Below, one piece after another: positions 1-8,844 of a stretch of DNA of 64,000 nucleotides. The position numbers and the translations under genes were made by a program. Each line of letters begins with the position of its first letter. Positions within the stretch are counted from its first letter, which is position 1. The notes under the pieces were generated by a model, which was not told the origin of the DNA, did not search any database, and was given only the letters and a program-made list of their open reading frames with translations. Source of the DNA: Paracoccus beibuensis (lineage in GTDB: Bacteria; Pseudomonadota; Alphaproteobacteria; Rhodobacterales; Rhodobacteraceae); the NCBI RefSeq assembly GCF_026162625.1, contig NZ_JAOTBD010000003.1:1-64000 (forward strand), in the 5' to 3' direction.

Positions 1-363
1 TGGCTTCAGGCACAACGCCGAAAGATCTCCACCAAGTCCCGGTTGGGCGAAAAGCTGACCTACATCCATAACCACTGGGAGCGGCTGCAAACCTTCCTGA
101 CCGACGGGCGCATCGAGATCGGCTCCAACAGCGTCGAAAATCGGATCCGCCTCATCACCCTCAATCGCAAGAATGCGCTCTTCGCCGGTCACGACGAAGG
201 CGGCGTTGCCTGGGGCCGCATCGCCTCGTTAATCGAGACCTGCAAGATCAACGGCATTGAGCCCTTCGCCTATCTGAATGCCACCCACACGGCGATCGCC
301 ACCGGCCATTCACAAAGCCGCCTCGATGACCTGCTACCGTGGAACTTCAAGCCGTCAAGCTAA
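1..363 (+). CDS. IS66-family transposase (TnpC), C-terminal part, cut by window edge
   Basis: The frame is open from base 1 and ends with TAA at 361-363, so the 5' part lies outside the window. The protein shows the hallmark C-terminal region of IS66 transposases: a segment with the motif IEIGSNSVENRIR, followed by the NALFAGHDEGG stretch, and the usual ending around DLLPW. The DDE transposase acts on IS66 ends. No intact TnpA/TnpB partner is visible here. Directly downstream lies an IS5 scar, so the region is a mobile-DNA junction bordering the taurine cluster. Whether the full transposase is intact cannot be judged from this window. Confidence 0.9.
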   Translation, partial: WLQAQRRKISTKSRLGEKLTYIHNHWERLQTFLTDGRIEIGSNSVENRIRLITLNRKNALFAGHDEGGVAWGRIASLIETCKINGIEPFAYLNATHTAIATGHSQSRLDDLLPWNFKPSS

Positions 364-384
364 GCCAACAGTGGGGGCCAGCGA

Positions 385-558
385 CCGCTTACGCATGGCA
401 CGCACCGCAGGCGCCAATACCGCAAGATCCATCTGGCCATGGATACAGCCATCGGCGACATCCGGGCGGTGGAGTTCATCTCAAGCCGCGAAGGCGACAG
501 CCCTGTGCTGCCGGTGCAACAACGCCTTCTGGCACTGTTCATCACGGGCATATGTTAG
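385..558 (+). pseudogene. IS5-family transposase relic (internal fragment)
   Basis: In frame with base 421 the translation reads HGTHRRRQYRKIHLAMD, then DIRAVEF and REGDSPVLP, and stops at TAG 556-558. This is the central part of an IS5-type DDE transposase, without the N- and C-terminal regions. A 32-base stretch starting near 394 also occurs inverted in the IS5 remnant near 36.6 kb. The rest of 364-645 holds no other gene. Confidence 0.75.
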
Positions 559-645
559 ACAGAACCTGCAGTGGGCTGCTGCGTCTGACCGCGATTCACT
601 CACAAGCTAAGAGACCTGAGTTGCTTGGCTCGAACCTGACATTGA

Positions 646-2106
646 CTACTTGAGCGACTCTTGGATCAATCGGATACCTTTCGCGATCAATTCCGCTTTA
701 ATCGAAGCATAGCCAAGACGAAAAAGCGTGCAGCATTCTGGGGGCTCCTCGAAAAAAACCTCTCCGGGCTCTATTAGGACGCTATGGTTGCGCAGGCGCT
801 GGGCCAGTTCGTGGCTGTCGACGCCGTCCGCGCTGACCCATACGCTGGAGCCACCTTGCGCGGCCGCACCCATGATCTTCAAGCTTGAAGCCGCTAGCGC
901 TTCCTCCAGGACGGCCCGTTTCTGTTTCAGGCTTCGGCGGAGCCGGACGATATGGGCGTCGTAGTGCCCGAGAGCAAGGAAGTATGCCGTAATGCGCTGT
1001 AAATGGCTGGGCGGATGACGCAGCATCATTGCGCGGAGGGCACGAGCGCGTGCGATGAATGGGGCGGGCGCAACCATGTAACCGATCCGCAACCCCGGGA
1101 ATAGCGACTTCGAGAAGCTACCGATGTAGATCACGCGCCCTGCGGCATCCAAGGACTTCAGCGCGGGGGCGGGAGGCGCGAGATAGGACATTTCGAAGTC
1201 GTAATCATCCTCGATAATTACAGAATCCAATTCGTTGGCGCGGCGGAGCAACTCCTGCCTCCTTGACAGCGGCATCGTAGCACCGGTGGGAATGTGGTGG
1301 CTTGGCGTCGCGATGATCAGCCGGGTGTTCTGCGGCAGCCTCGCCGGATCGAGGCCCATCTCATCGACGGGTAGGAAATGGATCGGACTGCTCGCACGCC
1401 GCAGCGTCTCGGCAAAATCGGGATAGCCGGGTTCCTCGGTCACGGCCAATCGATCGATGCGGGCGAGAAGTTCGACGGCCAGATAGAGGGCGTTCTGTGC
1501 GCCCAATGTCAGTAGAACCTCGTCCGGCTCTGCATTGAAACCCCTCCGGGGTAGGGTATTCGAGCAGATATAGTCGATCAGAAGTGGGTCGTCCGCGCCA
1601 TATCGATCCGCTGAAAGTTCGGAAAAATCGCGCGTGCCCAAGGCTCGCCGCGCGCAGTCGCGCCATGCATGATGATCGAACAGATCCGGGTCGACTTGTC
1701 CGAAAATAAAGGGATATCGGAAGCTGCGCCAGTTGTCCGGCTTTCGGATCACCCGTTTGGGCATGTCATGCTCTGACAGCCACTTATCCCATTGCACGGA
1801 CTTTTCTCTGAGCTTGCCCTGAGGCATCGCGTCTACGCGTCGATGCGGCACGGTCGCGGCGACCGAAATGCCCGAGCGGGGTAGGGATTCGAGATATCCC
1901 TGGCTGATCAGCTCCTGATAAACCAGCGTGACCGTCATGCGGGACATGCCCAGATGTTGGGCAAGCTGCCGGCTGGAGGGAAGTCGAGCCCCGGGCCGCG
2001 CGCGGGACTGCAGGATTGCTCGGACGATCGCAGCGGCCAGTCGGCCCTGCAGCGTAGGCGCGTCCTCGCGCAGGAATATCGCGTCAAATGGGATGTGGCT
2101 TCGCAT
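646..2106 (-). CDS. tauR: TauR-type MocR/GntR transcriptional regulator of taurine catabolism
   Basis: 486 aa. Residues about 15-90 form a GntR winged helix (SRQLAQHLGMSRMTVTLVYQELISQ begins the recognition part) and the rest is an aminotransferase fold I domain. The PLP-binding lysine lies in the motif IYIGSFSKSLFPG. This is the MocR architecture, and TauR of Rhodobacter capsulatus belongs to it. In this family PLP and the amine substrate control DNA binding. The gene is divergent from tauKLM and its ATG sits immediately next to a tandem 10-bp repeat that looks like its operator, so autoregulation is likely. The start has no obvious ribosome binding site, so a leaderless message or a slightly later start is possible. 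Assignment to taurine rests on the neighbours. Confidence 0.88.
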   Translation of the reverse strand: MRSHIPFDAIFLREDAPTLQGRLAAAIVRAILQSRARPGARLPSSRQLAQHLGMSRMTVTLVYQELISQGYLESLPRSGISVAATVPHRRVDAMPQGKLREKSVQWDKWLSEHDMPKRVIRKPDNWRSFRYPFIFGQVDPDLFDHHAWRDCARRALGTRDFSELSADRYGADDPLLIDYICSNTLPRRGFNAEPDEVLLTLGAQNALYLAVELLARIDRLAVTEEPGYPDFAETLRRASSPIHFLPVDEMGLDPARLPQNTRLIIATPSHHIPTGATMPLSRRQELLRRANELDSVIIEDDYDFEMSYLAPPAPALKSLDAAGRVIYIGSFSKSLFPGLRIGYMVAPAPFIARARALRAMMLRHPPSHLQRITAYFLALGHYDAHIVRLRRSLKQKRAVLEEALAASSLKIMGAAAQGGSSVWVSADGVDSHELAQRLRNHSVLIEPGEVFFEEPPECCTLFRLGYASIKAELIAKGIRLIQESLK

Positions 2107-2138
2107 CTGGACCTATATTCGTTCTCAACTGGACATAT
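2107..2138. promoter_or_regulatory. Candidate TauR operator: tandem direct repeat
   Basis: CTGGACCTAT (2107-2116) and CTGGACATAT (2129-2138) differ at one base and recur with a 22-bp period, so both face the same side of the helix. MocR regulators typically bind such direct repeats, and the half-site matches my recollection of the R. capsulatus TauR site (CTGGAC core). It abuts the tauR start codon and lies about 80 bp upstream of tauK. Confidence 0.7.
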
Positions 2139-2215
2139 CGAACCGCGGCTCTGGCGGCAATGGTGTTGTCACGGATTCGCCACAAGAGCGGGCCAGCAAC
2201 AGAGAGAGAAATCGC

Positions 2216-3217
2216 ATGAATATCGCACGCAATCTTCTTGCCGGAACGGCCCTGGCGCTGATGGCCAGCGTTCAGGCCTATGCGACCGAATATCGGGTCG
2301 CCGTGGGCGACGGCGCCGGCGGCACGCAGGAGGCCTTCGGCAAGGCATTCGTCGAGGCTCTGGAGCAGGAGACGGGCGGCGAGATGACCGCTAAGCTGTT
2401 CCTGAACGGCCAACTTGGCGACGAGCAGGATACTGTCACGGCAGCGGCGACGGGCACGCTGGATTTCTCGATCCTGGCGATCAACAACATCACGCCGTTC
2501 TCGCCCTCGGTCGGCACGCTGACCCTGCCCTATGTGATCCTCAGCCAGGACGATGCCGAGCAGGTGACGCAGGGTGATGTCGGCCAGCAGATGATCGAAA
2601 AGACGGTCGAGGACGCGGGGGTTCGGATCATCGGCTGGGGCTATTCGGGTTTTCGCGTGTTGACCAACTCGAAGAAGCCTGTGTCTTCGGTCGCGGATCT
2701 GCAAGGGCTGGTCGTGCGGGTTCCGAAGAACGAGATCATGATCGAGACCTACAAGAGCTGGGGCATCAACCCGACGCCGATGGCGTGGGGCGAAACCTTC
2801 GCCGCGCTTCAGCAGAAGGTCGTGGACGGGCAGGACAATCCGTACATGACCGTCTATGCGATGAAGTTCGATGAAGTCCAAAAACACATCACTGAGCTGC
2901 GCTATATCTTTTCGATCGAGCCGCTGATCGTCAGCGAGGCGCTGTTCGAATCCCTCAGCGATGAGCAGCAGGCGCAGGTCCTAGCGGCAGGCGAGGCTGC
3001 GACGCAGGCTTCGTCCGTCTTCCTGCGCGAGCAGGAAAGCAGGATCAAGGAGGAGCTTGTGGCGCGCGGAATGGAGATCACGGCGCCGGCCGATGACGAA
3101 CAGGAGTTCATCGACCTGGCGACGGCCGCGGTGTGGCCGAAATTCTACGATCAGATCGGTGGGGTCGAGGTTTTGAACGAGGTCCTGACCTCGCTGGGTC
3201 GTCCAGCGGCTGAATAG
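2216..3217 (+). CDS. tauK: TRAP transporter substrate-binding protein (DctP type), probable taurine receptor
   Basis: 333 aa. A signal peptide (about residues 1-23, ending AYA) directs export. The mature protein is a DctP/SBP_bac_7 periplasmic receptor with the conserved ligand-binding arginine in the segment LVVRVPKNE (R168) and the GWGYSGFRVLTNSKKPV signature. The ATG at 2216 follows a purine-rich AGAGAGAG stretch. A longer open frame upstream is rejected because it overlaps the operator and removes the signal peptide from the N-terminus. It is first in the tauKLM-tauXY-xsc order also known from Rhodobacter sphaeroides, where TauKLM is proposed to import taurine. Substrate identity is inferred from context. 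Confidence 0.88.
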   Translation: MNIARNLLAGTALALMASVQAYATEYRVAVGDGAGGTQEAFGKAFVEALEQETGGEMTAKLFLNGQLGDEQDTVTAAATGTLDFSILAINNITPFSPSVGTLTLPYVILSQDDAEQVTQGDVGQQMIEKTVEDAGVRIIGWGYSGFRVLTNSKKPVSSVADLQGLVVRVPKNEIMIETYKSWGINPTPMAWGETFAALQQKVVDGQDNPYMTVYAMKFDEVQKHITELRYIFSIEPLIVSEALFESLSDEQQAQVLAAGEAATQASSVFLREQESRIKEELVARGMEITAPADDEQEFIDLATAAVWPKFYDQIGGVEVLNEVLTSLGRPAAE

Positions 3218-3265
3218 TCCGTCTCCGTCGCAAAGCCCGTCATCGTAGTCTTCCGGAGGCACTCC

Positions 3266-3826
3266 ATGTCGGCTGTCTGGTCATTCCTAGACAGGTTCGA
3301 AAGCCATGTCTGCCGCGTCCTTCTGGCCATGTTCGTAACATTGCTGTTCGTCCAGATCGTTGCGCGGCAGGTGCTCGGCCTATCGATCACCTGGATCGAG
3401 GAACTGTCGGTCATCCTGTTCGTCTGGTTCGCCTACTTCGGTGCATCCTACGCCGCTCGGATAGCCGCGCATAACCGCGTGACATTCCATCTGAACGCGC
3501 TGCCGCGCACGAAGGCGCGCCTGATCGAGGCGTTGGGCGATTTGTTCTGGATCGGCTTCAACATCGTCTTCATCTGGCAGTCTATCGAGTTCATCGACCG
3601 GCTGAAGCCCTTCGTGAAGGCTCAGACGCTCGGCTGGCAGATGCGATACGTCTATGTCGTCCTGCCCCTGGCCTTCACGCTGATGACCATCCGCATCCTG
3701 CAGGTCAACTACATGAAGCTGGTGCAGGGAATCGACCCAAGCGATCCCGACCGGGTCGAGGTGGGCGACATGATCGAACTTGCCGAGGACGAGGCGCGCC
3801 ATTTCGACCAGAAGGGCCGTCGCTGA
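3266..3826 (+). CDS. tauL: TRAP transporter small membrane subunit (DctQ type)
   Basis: 186 aa with four predicted membrane helices, the DctQ layout. The conserved segment ITWIEELSVILFVWFAYFGA is characteristic. A GGAGG ribosome binding site lies just upstream. The stop codon shares one base with the tauM start (TGATG), indicating translational coupling. Its role is to couple the periplasmic receptor to the large permease in sodium-driven uptake. It is somewhat longer than many DctQ proteins because of a charged C-terminal tail. Confidence 0.87.
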   Translation: MSAVWSFLDRFESHVCRVLLAMFVTLLFVQIVARQVLGLSITWIEELSVILFVWFAYFGASYAARIAAHNRVTFHLNALPRTKARLIEALGDLFWIGFNIVFIWQSIEFIDRLKPFVKAQTLGWQMRYVYVVLPLAFTLMTIRILQVNYMKLVQGIDPSDPDRVEVGDMIELAEDEARHFDQKGRR

Positions 3827-5166
3827 TGGACAATCTTCTGATCGAGATCCTCTTCGGTTCCTTTCTTGCGCTGCTCCTTATTGGAGCACCCATCACCGTT
3901 GGACTCGGCGTCTCGGCGTTGGCCGCGATGATCTATCTGGGCGACAACCCGATCAAGATGGTCCAGATGGCCTGGTCCTCGGTGGGGTCCTTCCCGCTGA
4001 TGGCGTTGCCGTCCTTCATCCTGGCCGGCGCGCTGATGGAGGCCGCCGGCCTGTCGCGCCGCCTGATCCATGTCGCCGAGAGCCTGGCCGGTCCCTTCAC
4101 GGGCGGGTTGTCAGCCGCGACGATCATGGCCTGCCTGTTCTTCGGCGCCATTTCGGGCTCTGGGCCAGCCACCACGGCAGCGGTTGGGATGCTGATGATC
4201 CCTGCCATGTCGCGGCAAGGCTATGGCCCTGGCTATGCGGCCTCGGTGACGGCCGCGGCCGGCGGGCTGGGGATCATTATCCCGCCCTCCATCCCAATGG
4301 TCATCTACGGCATCTCGGCGATGGGGATGACCCCCCCGCCCGAGGCGATCGACGCCTTTGGCCCCTTTCAGTCCGTTTCGATCTCGAAGCTGTTCATCGC
4401 CGGGTTTCTCCCAGGCGTGGTGATGGCGGGCGGGCTGCTGGCCATGAACTACATCCGCTGCCGGATGCGCGGCTTCCGCGGAGGCACCGAGCCGCTGTCC
4501 CTGCGCAAAGTGGCGGTAGCCTGCTACCAGGGCTTCTGGGCGCTGATGGCGCCGGTGGTGATCCTGGGCGGGATCTATACCGGGATCTTCACACCGACTG
4601 AAGCCGCCATCGTCGCGATCTTCTATACCCTCTTCGTCGGGATCTTCATCTATCGCGAATTGGACCTGCGAGAGATGATCAAGGCGCTGGACACGACCAC
4701 CTGGCTTGCCGGACGCGTTCTGCTGGTGCTGTTCGCCGCGACGATCTTCGGGCGCATCCTGGTCGAGAACGGCGTGCCCGGCGTCATCGCCAGCAGCGTC
4801 CTGTCGTTGACCGACAACATCTACGTCATCTGGGCCATGATTATCGGTCTGCTGCTGGTCGTCGGCATGTTCATGGAAACGCTGGCCGCGATCATGATCC
4901 TTGTCCCGGTGATGCTGCCCGTCGCCTACATGATGGGCATAGACCCTATCCATTTCGGCATCGTGATGATCTGCACGCTGTCGGTGGGCTTCCAGACGCC
5001 GCCCCTGGGCGAGAACCTGTTCATCGCCTCGGGCATCTCGGGCGTCTCGATCGAGCGGATCAGCCTGCGGGCGCTGCCCTTCGCGGTCTCGTCGATCATC
5101 GCAATCTTCATCATCGCCTGCTTTCCGCAGATCGCTCTGTGGCTGCCGCGCGTGATGGGCTACTAG
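3826..5166 (+). CDS. tauM: TRAP transporter large permease (DctM type)
   Basis: 446 aa, highly hydrophobic, of usual DctM length. Conserved features include FFGAISGSGPATTAAVG and the GLGIIIPPSIPMVIYG loop in the first half, and MILVPVMLPV with the LSVGFQTPPLGENLF segment in the second. Together with TauK and TauL it should form a sodium-dependent TRAP importer. It is followed after 16 bp by tauX with a good ribosome binding site, so the uptake and oxidation genes are likely co-transcribed. Confidence 0.9.
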   Translation: MDNLLIEILFGSFLALLLIGAPITVGLGVSALAAMIYLGDNPIKMVQMAWSSVGSFPLMALPSFILAGALMEAAGLSRRLIHVAESLAGPFTGGLSAATIMACLFFGAISGSGPATTAAVGMLMIPAMSRQGYGPGYAASVTAAAGGLGIIIPPSIPMVIYGISAMGMTPPPEAIDAFGPFQSVSISKLFIAGFLPGVVMAGGLLAMNYIRCRMRGFRGGTEPLSLRKVAVACYQGFWALMAPVVILGGIYTGIFTPTEAAIVAIFYTLFVGIFIYRELDLREMIKALDTTTWLAGRVLLVLFAATIFGRILVENGVPGVIASSVLSLTDNIYVIWAMIIGLLLVVGMFMETLAAIMILVPVMLPVAYMMGIDPIHFGIVMICTLSVGFQTPPLGENLFIASGISGVSIERISLRALPFAVSSIIAIFIIACFPQIALWLPRVMGY

Positions 5167-5182
5167 GAAAAGGAGATATCTG

Positions 5183-5578
5183 ATGTCGGCACAGCTGACC
5201 GCACAGGACCTGAAGGACACGTTCGACGCCTTCAATCGTCACGACATCGACGGGGTCATGACCCATTTCGCCGATGATTGCGTGTTCTTCACCGTCGCGG
5301 GAGAGAATGAATACGGCAACCGGATCGAGGGCCGCGACGCCATCGCCCGGGCCTTCACCGCCGTCTGGACCGCGATGCCGGACGTCGAGTGGGCCGATCA
5401 CAGCCATTTCCTGTCCGAGGACGGCACGCGCGGCGTCTCGCAATGGACCTTCCGCGCCACCAATCCCGACGGCACCCGGACCGAGGTGCAGGGTGCCGAC
5501 CTGTTCCGCCTGCAGGACGGCAAGATCGTGGAGAAGCAGGCGATCCGCAAGCAGCGTCCAAATATCGTAGCCAAGTGA
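5183..5578 (+). CDS. tauX: TauX, small NTF2-like subunit of taurine dehydrogenase
   Basis: 131 aa, with the cone-shaped SnoaL/NTF2-like fold signature: a start with FDAFNRHDIDGVMTHFADDC, then GRDAIARAF, and an end with LFRLQDGKIVEKQ. It is preceded by AAGGAG. Its position directly before the FAD oxidoreductase gene matches tauX in the R. sphaeroides and P. denitrificans taurine clusters, where TauXY is the taurine dehydrogenase that oxidises taurine to sulfoacetaldehyde and ammonium. The molecular job of the small subunit is not known to me. Without the context it would only be called a nuclear transport factor 2 family protein. Confidence 0.8.
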   Translation: MSAQLTAQDLKDTFDAFNRHDIDGVMTHFADDCVFFTVAGENEYGNRIEGRDAIARAFTAVWTAMPDVEWADHSHFLSEDGTRGVSQWTFRATNPDGTRTEVQGADLFRLQDGKIVEKQAIRKQRPNIVAK

Positions 5579-5583
5579 GCGTC

Positions 5584-6972
5584 ATGCAGCCCATCGACAA
5601 ACGTGGGTCGGTGCCGTTCGACCCGTTCTATGACCCGATGACGGCGCGGGCGCTCGGTCCGGGCAGTGACTATGCGCCCACCTATTGGATCGGCACCGCC
5701 GGTCCCGCACCCGAGGACGATGGCCCGGTGACGCGCGACATCGACGTCGATGTGGCAATCATCGGTTCGGGCTATACCGGGTTGTCCGCGGCAATCCATC
5801 TGGCCAAGGAGCACGGAATCAAGGCGACCGTGCTCGAGGCGAACGGCGTGGCCTATGGTTGCTCCACCCGCAATGGCGGGCAGGCACAGATCAGCGCGGG
5901 TCGGCTGAAACGCAGCCAGTGGATCCAGCGCTGGGGCCTCGACGTGGCCCGCGGCCTGCATGCCGAGATGGTCGAGGCATTCGCCCTGTTCCGCGGCCTG
6001 CTGCGCGATCACGACATCCGGTGCGAGCCTCAGGATGGCGGGCATTACTACATCGCCCACAAGTCCAGCGTCATGCCCGCGCTCGCCTCGGAGGCCGCGC
6101 TGCTGCGCGAGACCTTCGGCTATGACGCAAGGATGCTGACGCGGGACGAACTGTTCCAGACAGCGGTGCGCGATCACGAGGCCCATGGCGCCCTGTGGGA
6201 GGTGGACGGCCTCGGCGTCCACGCCGCAAAGCTGGCTTTCGGCTATCTGCGGGTCGCGCGCGAGTTGGGTGCGACGGTGCATCCTGACAGCCCGGTTCAA
6301 GGCTGGGAGCTGAAGGACGGGGTGCATCACCTGCGCACGCCGGGGGGCGTCGTCCGGGCCCGCCGGGTCGCGGTGGCGACCGCCGCCTATGCGACGCGCG
6401 GCCTGCATCGGCGCCTGCGCGACCGGCTGATGCCGATCATGTCGAACAGCGTCGTCACGCGGGTCTTGGACGCCTCGGAGCTGGAGGCGGTCGGCATCCG
6501 CAAGCTCTCTCCGCTGACCGACACGCGGACGCTGCGACATTACTATCGTCTGCTGCCGGACAACCGTCTTCAGATCGGGTCACGCGCGGCGATCACGGGA
6601 CGCGATGCCGCAAACCCCGCGCATCTGGCGGCCTTGCGCGAAGGACTGGCCCGTAAGTTTCCCGCCTTGCGTGGGATTGAACTGGACTACAGTTGGTGGG
6701 GATGGGTCGATGTCAGCCATGACATGATGCCACGCATCACCGGTGTGCCCGATGCGCCAGGCCTCTTCTATGCCTTGGGCTATGGCGGCAACGGGGTCAT
6801 GTATTCGGCGATGGCGGGGCGGCGGCTGGCACAGCTGGTGGCGGGGCAAGCCCTGCCGGACTTGCCGATCTTCAACACCGAACTGCCCCACGAGGGCTGG
6901 AAGACGCCGTTCCGGCGGCTCGGCCAGTGGGGCCTCTATCACCTGTATCACTACCGCGACGAGCGGAAATAA
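5584..6972 (+). CDS. tauY: TauY, FAD-dependent large subunit of taurine dehydrogenase
   Basis: 462 aa DAO-family flavoprotein. The dinucleotide motif IIGSGYTGLSAAIHL with the acidic end of strand two (VLEA) lies about 55 residues in, followed by GCSTRNGGQ. The C-terminal flavin contact is GLFYALGYGGNGVMYS. It is expected to oxidise taurine to sulfoacetaldehyde plus ammonium, passing electrons to a cytochrome c as described for the P. denitrificans enzyme. The ATG at 5584 was chosen; an in-frame GTG at 5575 overlapping the tauX stop is also possible. The TAA stop at 6970-6972 lies at the left edge of the long repeat. Confidence 0.85.
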   Translation: MQPIDKRGSVPFDPFYDPMTARALGPGSDYAPTYWIGTAGPAPEDDGPVTRDIDVDVAIIGSGYTGLSAAIHLAKEHGIKATVLEANGVAYGCSTRNGGQAQISAGRLKRSQWIQRWGLDVARGLHAEMVEAFALFRGLLRDHDIRCEPQDGGHYYIAHKSSVMPALASEAALLRETFGYDARMLTRDELFQTAVRDHEAHGALWEVDGLGVHAAKLAFGYLRVARELGATVHPDSPVQGWELKDGVHHLRTPGGVVRARRVAVATAAYATRGLHRRLRDRLMPIMSNSVVTRVLDASELEAVGIRKLSPLTDTRTLRHYYRLLPDNRLQIGSRAAITGRDAANPAHLAALREGLARKFPALRGIELDYSWWGWVDVSHDMMPRITGVPDAPGLFYALGYGGNGVMYSAMAGRRLAQLVAGQALPDLPIFNTELPHEGWKTPFRRLGQWGLYHLYHYRDERK

Positions 6973-6986
6973 GGAGTTATTTTGCG

Positions 6987-8768
6987 ATGAGGATGACGAC
7001 CGAGGAGGCTTTTGTCAAAGTCCTGCAGATGCACGGGATCGAGCATGCGTTCGGGATCATCGGGTCTGCGATGATGCCGGTGTCGGACCTGTTTCCGAAG
7101 GCCGGGATCACGTTCTGGGACTGCGCGCACGAGACGAATGCGGGGCTGATGGCGGACGGGTTCACTCGCTCGACGGGCAGGATGTCGATGGCGATCGCCC
7201 AGAACGGCCCCGGGGTGACGGGGTTCGTGACGCCGGTCAAGACGGCTTACTGGAACCACACGCCGCTGCTTCTGGTGACGCCGCAGGCCGCCAACAAGAC
7301 GATCGGGCAGGGCGGTTTCCAGGAGATGGAGCAGATGCGGCTGTTTGCTGATTGTGTCTGCTATCAGGAAGAGGTGCGCGATCCGTCCCGCATTCCCGAG
7401 GTGCTGAACCGCGTCATCATGCAGGCCTGGCGCAACTCGGCCCCTGCGCAGATGAACATCCCGCGCGACATGTGGACCCAGGTCATCGACGTGGATCTGC
7501 CGCAGGTCGTCGCCTTTGAACGCCCCTCGGGCGGCGAGGAGGCGGTGGCCGAGGCCGCGCGCCTTCTGTCCGAGGCGCAGTTTCCTGTGATCCTGTCCGG
7601 CGCGGGTGTGGTCCTGTCAGGCGCGATTGCCGATCTGGCCCGGCTGGCCGAGCGGCTGGATGCGCCGGTCGCCTCGAACTACCAGCACAATGACAGCTTC
7701 CCCGGCTCTCATCCGCTGGCGGTGGGGCCGCTCGGATACAACGGATCCAAGGCGGCGATGGAGTTGATCGCAAAGGCCGATGTGGTGTTGGCCCTGGGCA
7801 CGCGGCTGAACCCGTTCTCGACCCTGCCCGGATACGGGATCGACTACTGGCCCAAGGAGGCAAAGATCATCCAGGTCGATATCAATGCTGACCGGATCGG
7901 ACTCACCAAGAGGGTCACCGTCGGCATCCAGGGCGATGCCGGCAAGGTCGCGCGGGGGATCATGGCGCGCCTTGGCGAGGGCGCGGGCGATGCCGGCCGT
8001 CAGGCGCGTCGCGATCTGGTCGCGCAGACCAAGTCGCGTTGGGCGCAGGAGCTGTCCAGCCTCGATCACGAAGAGGACGATCCGGGCACCGAATGGAACG
8101 CGGACGCGCGCCAGCGCGACGGCGACCTGATGAGCCCGCGGCAGGCTTGGCGCGCGATCATGCAGGCGGTACCGGCCGAGGCGATCGTCTCGTCGGACAT
8201 CGGCAACAACTGCGCCATCGGCAATGCCTATCCGACCTTCGAGGCGGGGCGCAAGTATCTGGCACCGGGCCTCTTCGGGCCCTGCGGCTACGGCTTCCCG
8301 GCCATCCTGGGTGCAAAGGTCGGCAATCCCGACACGCCGGTGATCGGCTTTGCGGGGGACGGAGCCTTCGGGATTTCCATGAACGAAATGACCGCCTGCG
8401 GCCGCGACGACTGGCCGGCGATCACGATGGTCATCTTCCGCAACTACCAATGGGGCGCCGAGAAGCGCAACACGACGCTGTGGTATGACAACAACTTCGT
8501 GGGCACCGAGCTGGACCGCGACACCAGCTATGCGGGCATCGCCAAGGCCTGCGGCGCCCATGGTGTTCAAGTGCGCAGCCAGCAAGAGCTGACCGCCGCG
8601 CTGCACGAGGCGGTCGAGCGGCAGATGAAGGACAAGAAGACCACCTTCATCGAGGTCCTGCTGAATCAGGAACTGGGCGAGCCCTTCCGCCGCGACGCCA
8701 TGAAGAAGCCCGTCGTGGTGGCCGGGATCGACCCGGCGGACATGCGCCCGCAGCGCGGCGCGGCCTGA
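6987..8768 (+). CDS. xsc: Sulfoacetaldehyde acetyltransferase (copy A)
   Basis: 593 aa, the usual Xsc length. It is a thiamine-diphosphate enzyme of the acetolactate synthase superfamily. The N-terminal pyrimidine-binding domain has HETNAGLMADGF, and the C-terminal ThDP motif starts at GDGAFGISMNE (about residue 457) and continues to FRNYQWGAEKRN. It desulfonates sulfoacetaldehyde with phosphate to acetyl phosphate plus sulfite, the key cytoplasmic step of taurine and isethionate catabolism. AAGGAG precedes the ATG. A 20-residue in-frame extension into tauY is rejected, because the second copy supports the start at 6987 through the same ribosome binding site. Confidence 0.95.
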   Translation: MRMTTEEAFVKVLQMHGIEHAFGIIGSAMMPVSDLFPKAGITFWDCAHETNAGLMADGFTRSTGRMSMAIAQNGPGVTGFVTPVKTAYWNHTPLLLVTPQAANKTIGQGGFQEMEQMRLFADCVCYQEEVRDPSRIPEVLNRVIMQAWRNSAPAQMNIPRDMWTQVIDVDLPQVVAFERPSGGEEAVAEAARLLSEAQFPVILSGAGVVLSGAIADLARLAERLDAPVASNYQHNDSFPGSHPLAVGPLGYNGSKAAMELIAKADVVLALGTRLNPFSTLPGYGIDYWPKEAKIIQVDINADRIGLTKRVTVGIQGDAGKVARGIMARLGEGAGDAGRQARRDLVAQTKSRWAQELSSLDHEEDDPGTEWNADARQRDGDLMSPRQAWRAIMQAVPAEAIVSSDIGNNCAIGNAYPTFEAGRKYLAPGLFGPCGYGFPAILGAKVGNPDTPVIGFAGDGAFGISMNEMTACGRDDWPAITMVIFRNYQWGAEKRNTTLWYDNNFVGTELDRDTSYAGIAKACGAHGVQVRSQQELTAALHEAVERQMKDKKTTFIEVLLNQELGEPFRRDAMKKPVVVAGIDPADMRPQRGAA

Positions 8769-8844
8769 TCCGGTGCTTTTGATGACCTGACCACCGGCGT
8801 GCTTCAGGCGCGCCGGGCGGTTCCCTGCATCCGATGGAACGAGC

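Noticed and set aside
1928-3217. TRAP receptor starting about 290 bases earlier
   Set aside because: That frame overlaps the tauR coding start and operator and would bury the signal peptide inside the protein.
4111-5235. 374-aa minus-strand open frame
   Set aside because: Lies fully over tauM and the start of tauX, has skewed His/Asp/Gln-rich composition typical of antisense frames in GC-rich genes, and no domain.
6927-8768. Longer Xsc starting inside tauY
   Set aside because: Copy B has the same ribosome binding site and ATG but different upstream sequence, so the shared start at 6987/18823 is the real one.
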